From assembly GCA_003427395.1 (NCBI GenBank), contig BFEA01000272.1:911893-958887 (forward strand): a stretch of DNA of 46,995 nucleotides. The letters run 5' to 3'. This document shows positions 21,086 to 31,891 of this stretch, piece by piece. The notes under the pieces are model-generated. The model was not told the DNA's origin and made no database searches. It saw nothing but the letters and a program-made list of their open reading frames with translations. The position numbers and the translations under genes were made by a program. Source of the DNA: Chara braunii. Lineage: Eukaryota > Streptophyta > Charophyceae > Charales > Characeae. Positions within the stretch are counted from its first letter, which is position 1, and every line of letters begins with the position of its first letter.

Positions 21086-21609
21086 ATGTGGACCGATTGC
21101 CCCAAGCCGACTGGGCACCGGCCTCTCGCATCCCCGCCACGCCCCTTCCCGTATAACGAGAAGAGGACACGTGTATGCGAGTGGGACGTACGAGAAGTCG
21201 TCGCCAAGATCGGCGGAAGATACTACTTCCCTCCCAAAACTCAATGCTCTGGATTTGTTGGTGCTGGTTTTGTTATTGTAGACGCACACTTTCCACCTTA
21301 TTCGTTGCTACTGCCGTTCAATGAGCTAATCGTCATCCCATGGTTGGCAATAGCGCCCCATTGGCCTACAGCAATTGTCGTCGTTTCAAGCGTTACCAAT
21401 CGAAGGGCTTTCACTACTGAGTACGAGATGAAGATGAGCATAAGGAAAAAAACACTCGGTTAAGGCCTTCCACGTCAGATTCAGAGTTGTGTACTGAGAG
21501 GCGTCGAGACTTGACCTGGAAACGGGATACCAAGTATGTGCCTGCCCCTTTCCACGCGAAACGGAAAGCAACGGCTCGATGGGAAGTTCAACGATACTTT
21601 TTGGATTGA
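21086..21609 (+). pseudogene. LTR-embedded ORF (5' LTR copy 1), unknown function
   Basis: A protein-like frame starting MWTDCPKP lies inside the LTR downstream of the TATA box. Homologous stretches occur in the 3' LTR (31892-32426) and in the copy 2 LTR (36486-35850, minus). Conserved parts in order: RTRVCEWDVRE; YYFP; a hydrophobic HFPPYS...ELIVIP block; a CxxC followed by a GFHYR motif (best seen in the other LTRs); EDEHKE; TSDSEL; and a terminal RWEV...YFLD stop. The full frame would be about 175-200 residues. In this copy a deletion after PHWP shifts the frame and a stop follows. Between families the differences are largely at third codon positions, a sign of past selection on the protein. 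No known domain is recognised. Confidence 0.55.
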
Positions 21610-21848
21610 ATTTCTCCGCGCCGTGAGTCCCGCGCGCGCCTTCTTCTCCCTCAAACCCGCGCAGTGACGGACCCTCCCCTTTCTCCCCCCTTCTTACTAA
21701 GTCGGACCAACACAGGGGATTTCGGTTTTGTCCATGTCCCCGCACTCAATTTTTCGAAAATCCTTGGCACACCCCATCTTGTTGTCTGTCCGGGGCCCCT
21801 TTCGCAATTTTAAACACTCCAAACGGAAGACAACGCAGGGCGTGAGGT

Positions 21849-21861
21849 TGGTATCGGAGCC
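21849..21861 (+). promoter_or_regulatory. Primer-binding site (initiator Met tRNA type)
   Basis: TGGTATCGGAGCC directly after the LTR end differs at one base from TGGTATCAGAGCC, the site complementary to plant initiator-Met tRNA. It lies inside an inverted repeat (GTATCGG-AG-CCGATAC). The equivalent site of copy 2 (minus, about 46640-46628) is more decayed. Confidence 0.8.
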
Positions 21862-21978
21862 GATACGTGTTGGTTTTGACAATAGTAGGACGAGCTGGCG
21901 AGAGGAAGACCAGTTAAACGACCTAACCGTCTTAGTCCTCCCGTCACTCGATAGAGGTCCGTCGAAGCTCGACTAGGA

Positions 21979-24340
21979 ATGCCCATGGCCATTGCTAATG
22001 AAGCACCTCCCCGGGTGATGGTAAGCATCCCCGCTACCTTCCAGTTCTATCTCAACTATACTCATCTCGAGGCATGACTCAAAACCGTGCAAGCTCAGGG
22101 GTATGGTGCCGAGGATCTTCCTCGCATCATTACCCTGCTACTTCGAAACACTGCTCACGATTGGTTTAGAAGGCATGGATGGGTAGATTGGGGACACGTT
22201 CAAGAGGGCGTTCCTGGCGAGGTTCGACGAAGTCAGCGAAGATGCTGCGTTGTTCGTATTAAAAACCCGACCGCAGAAACCTGGAGAGCTGCTACCCGAC
22301 TTTGTGGATCGGTTTCAAACCGCATTAGACAAATCAAGGCGGGAAGAAAACGCTGCTCGAGACTTGTTCATCGATCATCTCCGCAATCTGGTGCTGAAAA
22401 CGAAGCTGCAAAAAAAAGTTTCTCCGAAGATGAACCAGCTACCCGTTATCATAGCTAAAGCACTTGAACTGGATCTGCTGGATACGCGCAAGTATATCAG
22501 TCAAGGGGATGAAGACATATTGGACACGATCCAAGATGTGGCCGCTAAGCGGCGCTCGTGACTCAAAGCAGTGGGACGATTTTACTCTCGCCCTGACCAC
22601 AACTATCAGGACCGGTCCACTCCGGATCTCTCTCCCTATCATCCCCTGCCTTCCTCGAAGCCTCCTCTTTCTACAAAGATGGCACCAGTGAATATCGTAA
22701 TACCCCATGATGCTGCATCAGTACCTATTACTAACATGCATCTGGCTGAGATGATTCATACCGCTACGGCTAAACAATCTAAGTGGATGAATAACCTGAT
22801 TCAGATGCAGGCTTCTCAGATGGACCGGTTGGAACAGATCATGACGAAACTAATAAAAGCTAATTCTAATCCATCCCACCCCGTTCCTGCTTCGTACCCT
22901 CTGCTGACCGCTCCTCCTGTATCTGGACCAGCGTCCCCTACTCCCCCTCATGTGGCCAATCCAGTAGGGAGGATTGAATGTTACAACTGTAAACGACCTG
23001 GACATTTTGCACGTGAATGCCCCCAGCCAAAGCGTAACCAACCCCTGCCAGCATCTGCGTTTGTGGCCTTGAATCAAGGCCGAGTGGCCGCATTGTTGAA
23101 AGCAACAAAGGATAGAGAATCCTCCTCCTTCGTCTTCAACCGACCCCATCATGTCCACTTTGAGATCATCTTCCGAAGCAGCCGATGTCGTTGATCATGC
23201 AGAGTATCTTTATTTGGCAAGACTAATCGGAGCGATCCGACTGACAAAGATGAGCATGAATGGGTCGAGCGAGGATCTGAACCCAGACCGCATTTTCGAA
23301 TGGGAGAAATTGATGTCATGCAGGCAGTCAAGCAGTTGGATATCCGAGTTCCTGTCCCAGTAGGACACTTGCTAACCATATCAGAGGTAGTAAATGATAA
23401 ACTTATGCAACAATGTCAGAAGAATCAAAAACGCTTCACGTACCAACGCGTTCAGCGTATGGTAAAGAAGAAGAAAGATGACGAGGTTGAGGCAACCTCT
23501 CCCCCTGCGACTGAACCTAACGCACCTGAAAGGGCGTGGGTCGCTACTATCGCTTACGCAGAAAAAGATCACTTTGTGTGGGTTCGATCGGTTCTATGGA
23601 AAAGTGTAGAGTGTGATTGCGAAATCTGGGGTAAACCGTATGATCTTATCGATACCGGATCATCGGCCGTAGCCATATCCCTAGACACTGTCAGAAAAAT
23701 GGGTTGGCTAAACTCGATCCTTCCCCTTCCTGGGAAGGACAACTACGTCTAGGCCGATGAAGAAGCCATGAACATAACAGGGATCATTGAGAATGTAGCT
23801 GTAAAGGTGGGTCGAGTGCATGTTCTGGTTAACGCGCTAGTCATCGATGTGCACTCTTATTCGGTACTGTTGGGATCGCCCTGGGCGATGGCTGTAGGTG
23901 AGCGAATACACTTCGACTCCAAACAACTTGTTCTCAAGCACACTGGAGGAAAGCCTCAAACGCTTCCGTTACGGGTTTCCACTCGATCGCCGATAAAGAA
24001 TCTTAGCATTGTTGGGATAGGAATGGTCCAGGTCCTGAGCCCGAAAGATTCTCCCTCAAACAATGATGAGGAGCAGCACCTTGTCGGTGATGACAAGTAC
24101 GACGAATGCGATTATGAGGAAGAGATGAACTACATGCCTAGCGAAAGAGAATGGGAACAATTAGTTGAAATGTTCGGTCATGAAACTAAAGAAGAATTTC
24201 AAATCATCCCAGCAACAACACGAACATTTGATTTGAACTCTGGAAGCAACGAACCTAGCCATACCCTATCGGCATCTCTCCCCGCACCAACAGAAACGTG
24301 GATTCCCGCCACGTCATTTCTGGGGGAACCGATCTTGTAG
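21979..24340 (+). pseudogene. gag: gag-protease region of copy 1 (broken)
   Basis: The frame begins at ATG 21979 (MPMAIANE), aligning with copy 2 after a few residues at VSIPA. In order: a retrotransposon gag domain (LLLRNTAHDWFRRHGWVDW, then DFVDRFQTALDKSRREE); a Pro-rich linker; a CCHC zinc knuckle at 22979-23020 (CYNCKRPGHFAREC); then an aspartic protease with DTGSSA at 23651-23668. Gag forms particles, the knuckle binds RNA and the protease cuts the polyprotein. Breaks visible are a TGA where copy 2 has Trp (about 22076), frame changes near 22210, 22560, 23140 and 23350, and a TAG near 24338. Protease and gag share one frame in the ancestral layout. Confidence 0.85.
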
Positions 24341-26280
24341 ATTTCAGATGTGGCTGATTTCTTGGAACCCCCTCGCACCTTGTACGAGGGCGCACTTTCA
24401 CTCCGAGTTAGATATCATCAGATGAATCAGTACGTGGATCTTTCTGTCTCTCCACCTAGATCGTTGCTCACGCAAGGTGCTATGATCACCCTAATTAAGC
24501 AAGAAGCGGAAACCCCGATCGATGATGGTCCATATCTTGTGCAAAAAATGACTGAGTTAACGGGATTGGAAGTAGCAGAAAGCACCATTGACTATGAAAC
24601 CGATGCCAAAATTAAGGAAACTGAAATGATTAGTCCTGTCGAATCACGAATGATTGCCACTATCTTCTCGGTCCGGACCAGTAGCTCCATATTCTCCAGC
24701 GTGGACGACAGACGATCTTGGGGGACAGATTGGATTGATACGCCACTTGACATATCCGATCGCCCCGTGATCGCAATACCCAGTCATGTCCCCCGAGAGA
24801 TCCGAAGATCCTTGATTGATGTTTTTCTTGGGCATGCTGAGGTGCTGAGTGTGCATAATAACGATATTGGATTATCTAAGGTGATTGAGCATGCGATCCT
24901 TACGGGGGATCATCCAGCGATTAGCTGCACTCCCTATCGGTATTCGTCGGCCGAAAGATCGGCCGCATTCCAGAGGATAAAGGAGTTTGAAGCTAATGGG
25001 TGGATCGAACCCGCCATCGGACCGTGGTCGTTTACGGTGGTGATTGTGCCAAAGAAGGCGGGAGGAATTCGCATATGCATTGATTACCGAAAGTTGAATG
25101 ACGTCACGATTAAGGATGTGTATCCCCTTCCCCTGATCGATGAGTTGTTGGATGCTATTGGTAGTGCTCGATTTTTCAGCAAGTTTGATGTTCGCTATGG
25201 ATTCCACCACCTTCTTGTTCGAAAAGAGGATCGCCCGAAAACAACTTTCATTCTTTTCGAAGGGACTTGGCAAGGGATTCGACGCCCGATTGGGATTTGC
25301 AAGACCCCAGCGCGCGATGAACATGACTTTCCAAAACTTCGTGTGAAAAACACGGCTGGCGCAGAGCATAATCAATTATTGTGTGATTGTCTATGTGGAT
25401 GATATCCTTGTGTATTCAAGTTCCTACGAAGGGCACGTGCAACACATCGAGTGGAGCTTGCACGCACTAAGGGACGTTGGATTCAAGGTGGCTGTCGAAG
25501 AGTGTGAGTTTTTTCTCACCGAGATCTCCTTCCTCGGCCACGTGGTTACGGACCAAGGGTTGCAGCCGGAGACTCAGAAAGTGGCAGCCGTGAGAGACGT
25601 GCCAGTACCGACGTCCGTGACGCAGGTATGCACCTTTTTGGGATTAACATCGTACTATCGAAGGTTTATCAAGGGGTCCGCGGCGATCGCGGGACCACTC
25701 ACGGACTTGCTGAAAAAATATCAGTCGTTGATTTGGACCCCGCAGTGCGATCGGGCTTTTCGAAAACTTAAGGCGGCCTTGATTTCGGCTCTGGTCCTTG
25801 TAAGACCGGACCCGTAAAAACCCTTTGTTCTCATCATCGATTGGCAGCCAGAGGCGATCTTAGTGATCTTGGCTCAGGTGGGACCCGACGACCTCGAACA
25901 CGTGGTGGAGTACGCGTCCAAATCGGTGCGTGCCTGTAAGCGCAACTACTCTGCCCCGACGGGAGAATGTTACGCGGCCTTGTCGGGGATCAGTCACTTC
26001 CGGCCGAAAGTTCACATTGGTGACCGATCACGAACCGTTGTTGGCATTGAAGAAATCCAAGGATTACTCGGGTATGATCGAGCGATGGGCTACCACGTTG
26101 CAGAGTATGGATTTTGACATTCGACATCGAAAGCAAGAGAGACGCGGCAACGCGGACAGACTGACACGACCGCATCGCCCCGACAAGGTACCTAGGCGTG
26201 AGGAGGTGATCTCGTGGCACGACCCGGAGCCGAAGAATGAGCCTCAGTACGGACAAGTGGAGATCCTACCGAAGGGCTAA
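24341..26280 (+). pseudogene. pol: Reverse transcriptase-RNase H of copy 1 (frameshifted)
   Basis: RT motifs in order: VIVPKKAGGIRICIDYRKLN, the PLPLIDELLDAI block, FFSKFDVRYGFHHL, then after a frameshift near 25300 the catalytic YVDD at 25392-25403, and FLGHVVTD. RNase H follows with its acidic residues in IDWQPEA (about 25838), GECYA (about 25965) and TDHEPL (about 26022). The product copies element RNA into DNA and degrades the RNA. Stops and shifts at about 25300-25400, 25815 and 25990 break it. The frame ends at TAA 26278-26280 after VEILPKG, the same position as in copy 2. Confidence 0.88.
26278..26280 (+). other. Conserved stop between RNase H and PHD-integrase (copy 1)
   Basis: TAA in the context AAG-GGC-TAA-GTG-GAC. 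The frame continues open after it, with the first ATG at 26325. Copy 2 has TAA at the aligned codon (42245-42243, minus) with GTG next. Either integrase is a separate product or the stop is read through. Confidence 0.7.
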
Positions 26281-28012
26281 GTGGACACGTACATCCAATC
26301 CCGTCTCTCTCTCTTTCTCGAAATAATGTCTTATCCTGCCTCTCCCACCGATTCCTCTCCCCTTTCTCATTTGGACTTTCTCGCCAATCTCCCAGACAAG
26401 TTCTGCTATTTTTGCACGTGTATTGCTCGAGTTTATGGGGTTGACTGCCATCCCTTTGAGTCTGGATTCACTGACTGGGTAGAATGTGTCACGTGTGTCA
26501 ATCGCGCACATGGCACGTGTTCGATACCGAACGAAGGAATGGAGATGCCCCCTGTGTAGAACGGACAAACTTCCTACGGAGGTTTGATTCAAGGCCGCCC
26601 GAACTGACGACCCTGAATATGACGAAAAATACCGACGGGCGGAAGTATGGACGGATATAATATTATTAGCTAAATTAGTTGGCCAACCATTGGACCATCT
26701 CACTAAGCACGACAGGCGTCGAGCCACCGAGAGTTCCCGACATTATCGATGGATCAACGGTCGTTTGGAAAAGCGCAAAACAGACGGATCTGGATTATGG
26801 TTGACGGTTCCCCACCCCTTTCAGAGGTATGACTGGACTAGATCGACGCACGAGGAACAGACCACTCATTTCACAATACGTGTCACTGAAGCGGCTATCG
26901 ATCATAATCGATGGTTCTGGTCTAATATCCGGGATGATGTAAAGCACGTGGTTGCTAACTGTCTAGTCTGTGCGGCCGACCGAGCATCCATTCGTGGGCT
27001 GAACACGATAGTCCCGACAGAGGTAGAACGCCCTTTCCAGCAAGTACGTATGGACACGACAGATATTGACGTGCCACCTGGCCCCAACCGTTGTGAATAT
27101 TCCATTCTCTTGGTGTTAATCGACCATTTATCGAAATATATCGAAGTCTACCCCTGTAAGATCCGTAAGGCCTCAGAGATAGCTACGTACATTGACCGAT
27201 TCCTCAATACCCATCTAGATACAGAAGAAATTCTAACCGATAATGGGTCTGAATTCAAGGCTGAGGTAGAGGAATTACTGATGCGTCGCGGCGTTACTCT
27301 CCGATACACCGCTCCTCATGTTTCCCAGTCGAACGGGTTGGCCGAAAATGCGAACCGCATGATTAAGACTGCTCTCTGCAAGAATTTAGCGGCTAATGAC
27401 ACGCGTCCTTGGCCCGAGATTGTCTACCAAATCATCGCGATCCACTGAGCGACCCCTCGTGAGTTCACTGGATTCACCCCCTTTCAGCTTCAGACCAATA
27501 ACATTTCATGTGTCGATAATCGGGGTATCTCGGAAATTGCCGAAAAAAGGGGCAAGGACACACGTGCGACCCTTAAAGCCAAGGCTAAGCGGTATGTGGA
27601 CTTAATGCAAAGGGCTATCCCTAAGCTAGCCCGGAAAAGACAGAAAATGACCGAACTGGCCCACTGTAGAAAGGTCAGTAGCTACGAGGCCCGGAACGGG
27701 AACGCAGACCCTTAACACCAATATAAGCTAGGGGATCTGGTGCAGGTATGCAAATGTGCACGCGATCGGAAACTCGCTCCCAAGTTCTCTGGCTGTTTTC
27801 GCGTAGTGGAACTCGGTCCTAACGGAGCCAACATGGTGTGCATCGCGTCCGAGACCAGCACCAGCCATAACTCTCTTCCCATTGTCCGCCATACCTCCTA
27901 CCTTTGTCCCCTCCCTCCTTCTGAGAACCCTAATCCGTCTTCCTCTTCTTCCCCCAGCGCAGACGAAGAACTTGCTTCGTCTGACTCTACCTCCCCTTCG
28001 CCTTCGCCATGA
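26281..28012 (+). pseudogene. PHD finger-integrase of copy 1 (broken)
   Basis: In the same frame as RT-RNase H but beyond a stop; the likely start is ATG 26325 (MSYPASPTD). First a Cys/His cluster of PHD type (C4HC3): CYFC...WVECVTCVNRAHGTC...then CPLC after an indel. Then integrase: an HHCC-like region (HEEQTTH...CLVC), catalytic Asp in MDTTDID, Asp in TDNGSEF and Glu in SNGLAE about 35 residues on, and a basic C-terminal domain (APKFSGCFRVVELGPNGAN). A PHD finger usually reads histone H3 tails; here it could steer integration (inference). Breaks: indel near 26550, stops near 26588, 27448 and 27713. It ends at 28012, overlapping ORF A. Confidence 0.82.
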
Positions 28013-28494
28013 GTTTTGTCATTGAGCCGGTTCTTCCGCCCCTGCTTCTCCAACCTCGAGCCTCGTTGCAGTTTCGCCAAGTGACGCACCCTCGTCTCAG
28101 TCCTGATCTTCTCCGATTTGCGCAGCTCTTCAGTCATCGAGCCTGGTGCGCCGCCGTAGAAATAACGGTATCGACTGATCGGGGTTCGACAGTCATCTTG
28201 GCGGAAGCGTTGGGGTTTGAGCGCTTCTCACGGACCACTCAGAGCGACGTGACGGTGATCGTGGCCTTCAGCGGCGACCTGTGCACCATTAGCATGCAGC
28301 GGCGCGACGCGGTGGTGACTAGCCTTTATGAGTGGGGGCAAGTGTTAGTGGCTGATTAGTGGCAGCGACTGGCCCGGCCCGGACGACAAGTGGTGGGGAC
28401 TGAGTGTATCGACACCTTCTCTCTTCGGACTAGCGCCACCGATCGTCCCGCTCGCCCGCTTCCCCATCTTCATCCCTATCCCGAACGTCGATGA
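28009..28494 (+). pseudogene. Accessory ORF A of copy 1 (one in-frame stop)
   Basis: Starts MSFVIEPVL at an ATGA that also holds the integrase stop. It is homologous to the intact 160-residue ORF A of copy 2 (shared: RQV.HPRL..DL; ICAA/WCAA; SHVTIVAGFTGDIS-like stretch; SLxEW; WQ). A TAG at 28357-28359 interrupts copy 1. Homology continues to the TGA at 28492-28494, which overlaps the ORF B start as ATGA. The protein looks small and beta-rich, without membrane span or known motif. The function is unknown. Confidence 0.6.
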
Positions 28495-29427
28495 ATCGCT
28501 TCTCTACCTTCTCACTCCCCTCTGACCTTCCAGCCATCTTGGGCCGATCCCCTTCTCACTCTGGAAATCCGTCCTGCTTCGATGCTTCCTTTCAGTCCAG
28601 CCTACATCCGTAAGTAGACTGAATTCGCGATGGTCAGTGTGTGTATGCTTACGGTGAAATGCCACTGGTCACGATATTACAGTAATCGGGAGTTGGAACA
28701 CTGTAATGAGATATCGTTGGTGCTAGCGCAACTGTGGCCAGAGGAGGCAGCAACCGATTGTACGCTGGTGGGACTTATGTGTGGTGAGATCGCTAAAGGC
28801 GGCCGAGCAACCGTCGCATACGAACTCCTCAGGTTTTTATCTCAAATCGTCGACGATCTGCCAACGGATGCCATCTCTTTCAATCCGAGCGACCTAGGCC
28901 AGGTTGAACCTGTGACTTTGGAGAGGAAGTTGACGCCAACTGTAATTTGGGCGAATTGCACGGAGGATTTTTGTCAATACTTGAGCGATCACGACCCCAC
29001 GACTTGGTGCCTTCAGGACCTGAACGAACTCGCGTCGGATAACTCCGACTTTGACGAGTTCTGGAAGGCTCATCGGGAGAATGGGGAAGTACCATTGGAC
29101 GATGACCCAGGTCGCATAGCCATCGTGGGGCTGTCAGAGGAAGAAGAGTCAGAAGCCCAGTCGACGTCGAAGGAAGAAGAAGAGGCATCCACACCTGAGC
29201 CCCGGGAGGGTCCTCCAGCTCGAGCTTCACCTGCCATTCGGGGAGGATCCGCGCTGAATCCCGAAGTTCCCTCGGATGCCGCCAGTCGACACGATGGCGC
29301 AACAACCTCCCGCCGGCGTCGCCGCTCCCACTCATCATGTCCCTCATCCGCCCCCTCTGCGCTTCGTTCCCGTCCTCCTCCCGGCCCGAACGTTCCGTAC
29401 TCATCCCGTCTTCCGCCGCCCCATTGA
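28491..29427 (+). pseudogene. Accessory ORF B of copy 1 (frame break)
   Basis: ATG 28491 overlaps the ORF A stop. A short Ser/Pro-rich start (MNRFSTFSLPSDL) stops at about 28613. The conserved core then lies in another frame (28630-29427, 265 codons): TDCTLVGLMCGEIAKGGRA, VDDLPTDA, LERKLTPTVIWANCTEDF, then an acidic tract (SEEEESEAQ) and an Arg-rich Ser/Pro tail (TTSRRRRRSHSS), which could be nuclear-targeting. Copy 2 has the same order with a frame break in the same place, so an intron or frameshift there is possible. The family is unknown. Confidence 0.55.
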
Positions 29428-29429
29428 TT

Positions 29430-29824
29430 AGCTCTCTTTCTCCCCTCTCCCCCACATTGAATTCCCCCTAAATTACCGTATCTTCGCTAACCAACTGTTT
29501 TGTCATCATTTCGCCGCGCGACTTCTATGTACAGTCTTTCCCCATCGCTCTCTCTCCTTCCCTCTCAACATCCTCCTTTTCAGCGTCGCTTGGAGACAAT
29601 ACAACCATATGGAGTTGTATTGTATTATATCCGGGACCTTTCTCGCTATGGAAGATTATGAGTCCCTATGGGACAATGTCCTCTGTACCATCCCCTCTTT
29701 GTATCCTGACTACCTTCTATTTATGTCCCGACCCAATCGTCGATTCCCCCGCGCGCACCGGATCGTCCACTTCGTCGACCTCGGTGACAAGGCTGCGGAT
29801 TACTTCCCTCCACTCCCACCCTAG
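29430..29824 (+). pseudogene. Accessory ORF C of copy 1
   Basis: An open frame of about 131 codons whose conserved part begins near 29560 (LLFSVAWRQYNHMELYC). It matches copy 2 (39222-38851, minus) over YC...GT, a (C/H)T(I/L)(P/S)S(L/F)Y.DYL block, (R/H)FPR.HRI and FPPLPP/FLPPLPP. An internal ATG lies at 29609. It may be a separate product or the C-terminal part of ORF B: in copy 2 the two share a frame with one stop between. The function is unknown. After it, 29825-30215 is untranslated interior without an obvious polypurine tract next to the 3' LTR. Confidence 0.5.
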
Positions 29825-30770
29825 TGGCCGCGGCCCCTCCACAACCCTCTCCTTGTCGACTACCTACGGGCAAACTTCCAATGATGCAGCCGCACCAGTG
29901 AGGACACGGTGGACCATGATGGCGTCACTTGGACGACTTCCGCCCATCAAGAGGCAGAGAGTTGCTCATGGCAAGGCTGGATATGTAGGGTTCTAGCAAC
30001 ACGAGCCAACAGACTTGCGAAGATATTGCAATTGACGTTGGCGTCAACATGAACTCTTGCTTAATCATCTGCGCTAATGAGGACGGTCTCTCTCGTGATA
30101 CGTTGGGTTCCTCATTCATCCTCTCGCCCCCTTCTTCCTCCTCCGCCATGTAAACTAGCTTTTCTGCATGCAATCAGGAGATCGCATTATTTTGGAACCC
30201 CCTGAGCGTCACATATGTGACGTACCAACTTTTGAACCTGCGCCATCTTCCGGACCCCTTCTCTCTTTTTTTTTTTTCGAATTCTGCTCAGGCCTACTAG
30301 GCCCCTCCCTGTTTTCTTTCTGATTAAAGGTGCTTTGCTGGTACCCGTGTTTTCAGACTCATTGGTTCTTGAAATTCCGTTTTTCATAATTTGGGAAATA
30401 CATGGGAATTACACGCGCTTTAGCAAGGACGCTAGGAATTTGGCTCGGCAGTTAGAAATTCCGGAATGATCGGAACCCGACGTGTCCTTTTTGTGCATGA
30501 ATGTTCTCGACCACGTCGCGGAAAACACTGGGAATTTGGTGGGAATACGAATGGATGTTGGACTGTCTTTTTTTTTCCCGCGCTTACTTTACGCGCGGAT
30601 ATGGTGATTTCAATTTTTGAATTATCATAGGACTTAGGAATTTGTAACTGTTTTGGTGCCTCTTTTTGCATTTGTGATCGGTGGCATGCAAACAAGCTTC
30701 CCCCTTTCTGCTCCCCTCACCATCTTCGACGCTCCCTTCGCGCCCGCGCTCACTCTCCCTCTGTAACCGT

Positions 30771-30776
<6 letters not shown>

Positions 30777-30846
<70 letters not shown>

Positions 30847-30851
30847 CGCGC
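30777..30851. repeat. (CT)n-(CG)n microsatellite inside 3' LTR
   Basis: About 54 bp of CT followed by about 20 bp of alternating CG. The 5' LTR has only a short CT run at the same place, so the tract expanded after insertion or differs by slippage. Alternating CG can adopt Z-DNA in principle. Confidence 0.95.
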
Positions 30852-31891
30852 GTCCCACGCACCTTTTCTCTTTTTTGATCATCTGAATCTTGGATCCGGT
30901 TCGCGCTATCCTGCGCACGTTTCTTCCTCCCACTCTAAGTCTTACGCCCACGAACCCAGTCGATCCTTTCTTCACCCCGCTTAGCCAAGGAGAAGCGCCG
31001 TGTAAGAGGAAACTCCTATTACGCGACAACTCTGATTGGCTATGATCGGACTCAGAAGGATCAACATGGCTTTCTTCAAGCGATTATCCCCAAGCCCTCC
31101 CTCACCCTTCCCTGCCCCAATCTCCGTCCTCCCTCGTATCTACCTCCCTTCCCGCAACTATAAATTCCGCAAGCACACCCGCAAATCTCTCTCAACTCGT
31201 CTGCAAACTTTCGGGAAGCAGTGGCTAGATGGTGCGTGTGGAGTGCGAGTCGAAAAGTCCCGACGGGCTGACTATAGTCTGGCCGGCGGTGTGCCTGATC
31301 GCCACGACGGACTGTGGGATCCGGGGAAGCCGTGCAGAGACTAAGTCGGCGAGGTGACGGTCGCAATGGTGGAAAGTGGCATGTGACGGTCGGGATCGTC
31401 AATGCATGCACGGGGACAGAGATCAGAGTTGAATGGATGAATGGCCCGAGGCCATAGTTGAACTTCACGGCAGATGCGCCTCCTTGTCTCGGATCTATTC
31501 CCTGGTGTGAGTTCGGTTCGACGACAGTTAAGCCAGAAACTCTTCTTCATTATCGGATCTTGGTGTAATATTTCTTGTCTGGTCCATGTCTTTTCCTCCT
31601 TACCTTCTCTTTTTCCCTCTATGAACGATCTATTGTACACGGGGAATGAGATGATTGTTTTGGTCGACGCTTAATTAGTCACGAGGATAACGGGGCAGGG
31701 GTGCAGAGCACACGGAGAACTGAGAGATGTGTGGCTGCCATCTTCGCACCTTCCTCGATGAATGTCTGTGGGAGATGAATGGGAATGCTTGGATAATGAG
31801 ACGATTGCCTGGTGGACTTGTCTCCAACTAGGACGCAGGATCATTGTAATTGACATGTGGGATGCATGCTAGATAGGATTTCGCTACTGCC

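Larger units (their letters stand above)
19471..21848 (+). repeat. 5' LTR of copy 1
   Basis: It aligns with 30216-32664 along its length. It starts TGTGACGTACC and ends GTGAGGT just before the PBS. It holds a CT tract, a TATA box at 20352 and a conserved ORF (21086-21609). By position, U3 would be about 19471-20380 and R plus U5 the rest, giving a leader of roughly 1.4 kb before the PBS. The CT tract near 20025 is much shorter here than in the 3' LTR. Confidence 0.9.

Noticed and set aside
23020-23660. Programmed gag-pol frameshift in the LTR elements
   Set aside because: In copy 2 the zinc knuckle, protease and upstream RT region lie in a single frame. Frame changes in copy 1 are not at the same places, so they are damage.
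27740-28012. Chromodomain after integrase
   Set aside because: The C-terminal region looks like a small integrase tail (FRVVELGPNGAN) followed by a Ser/Pro linker. The aromatic cage residues of a chromodomain are not apparent.
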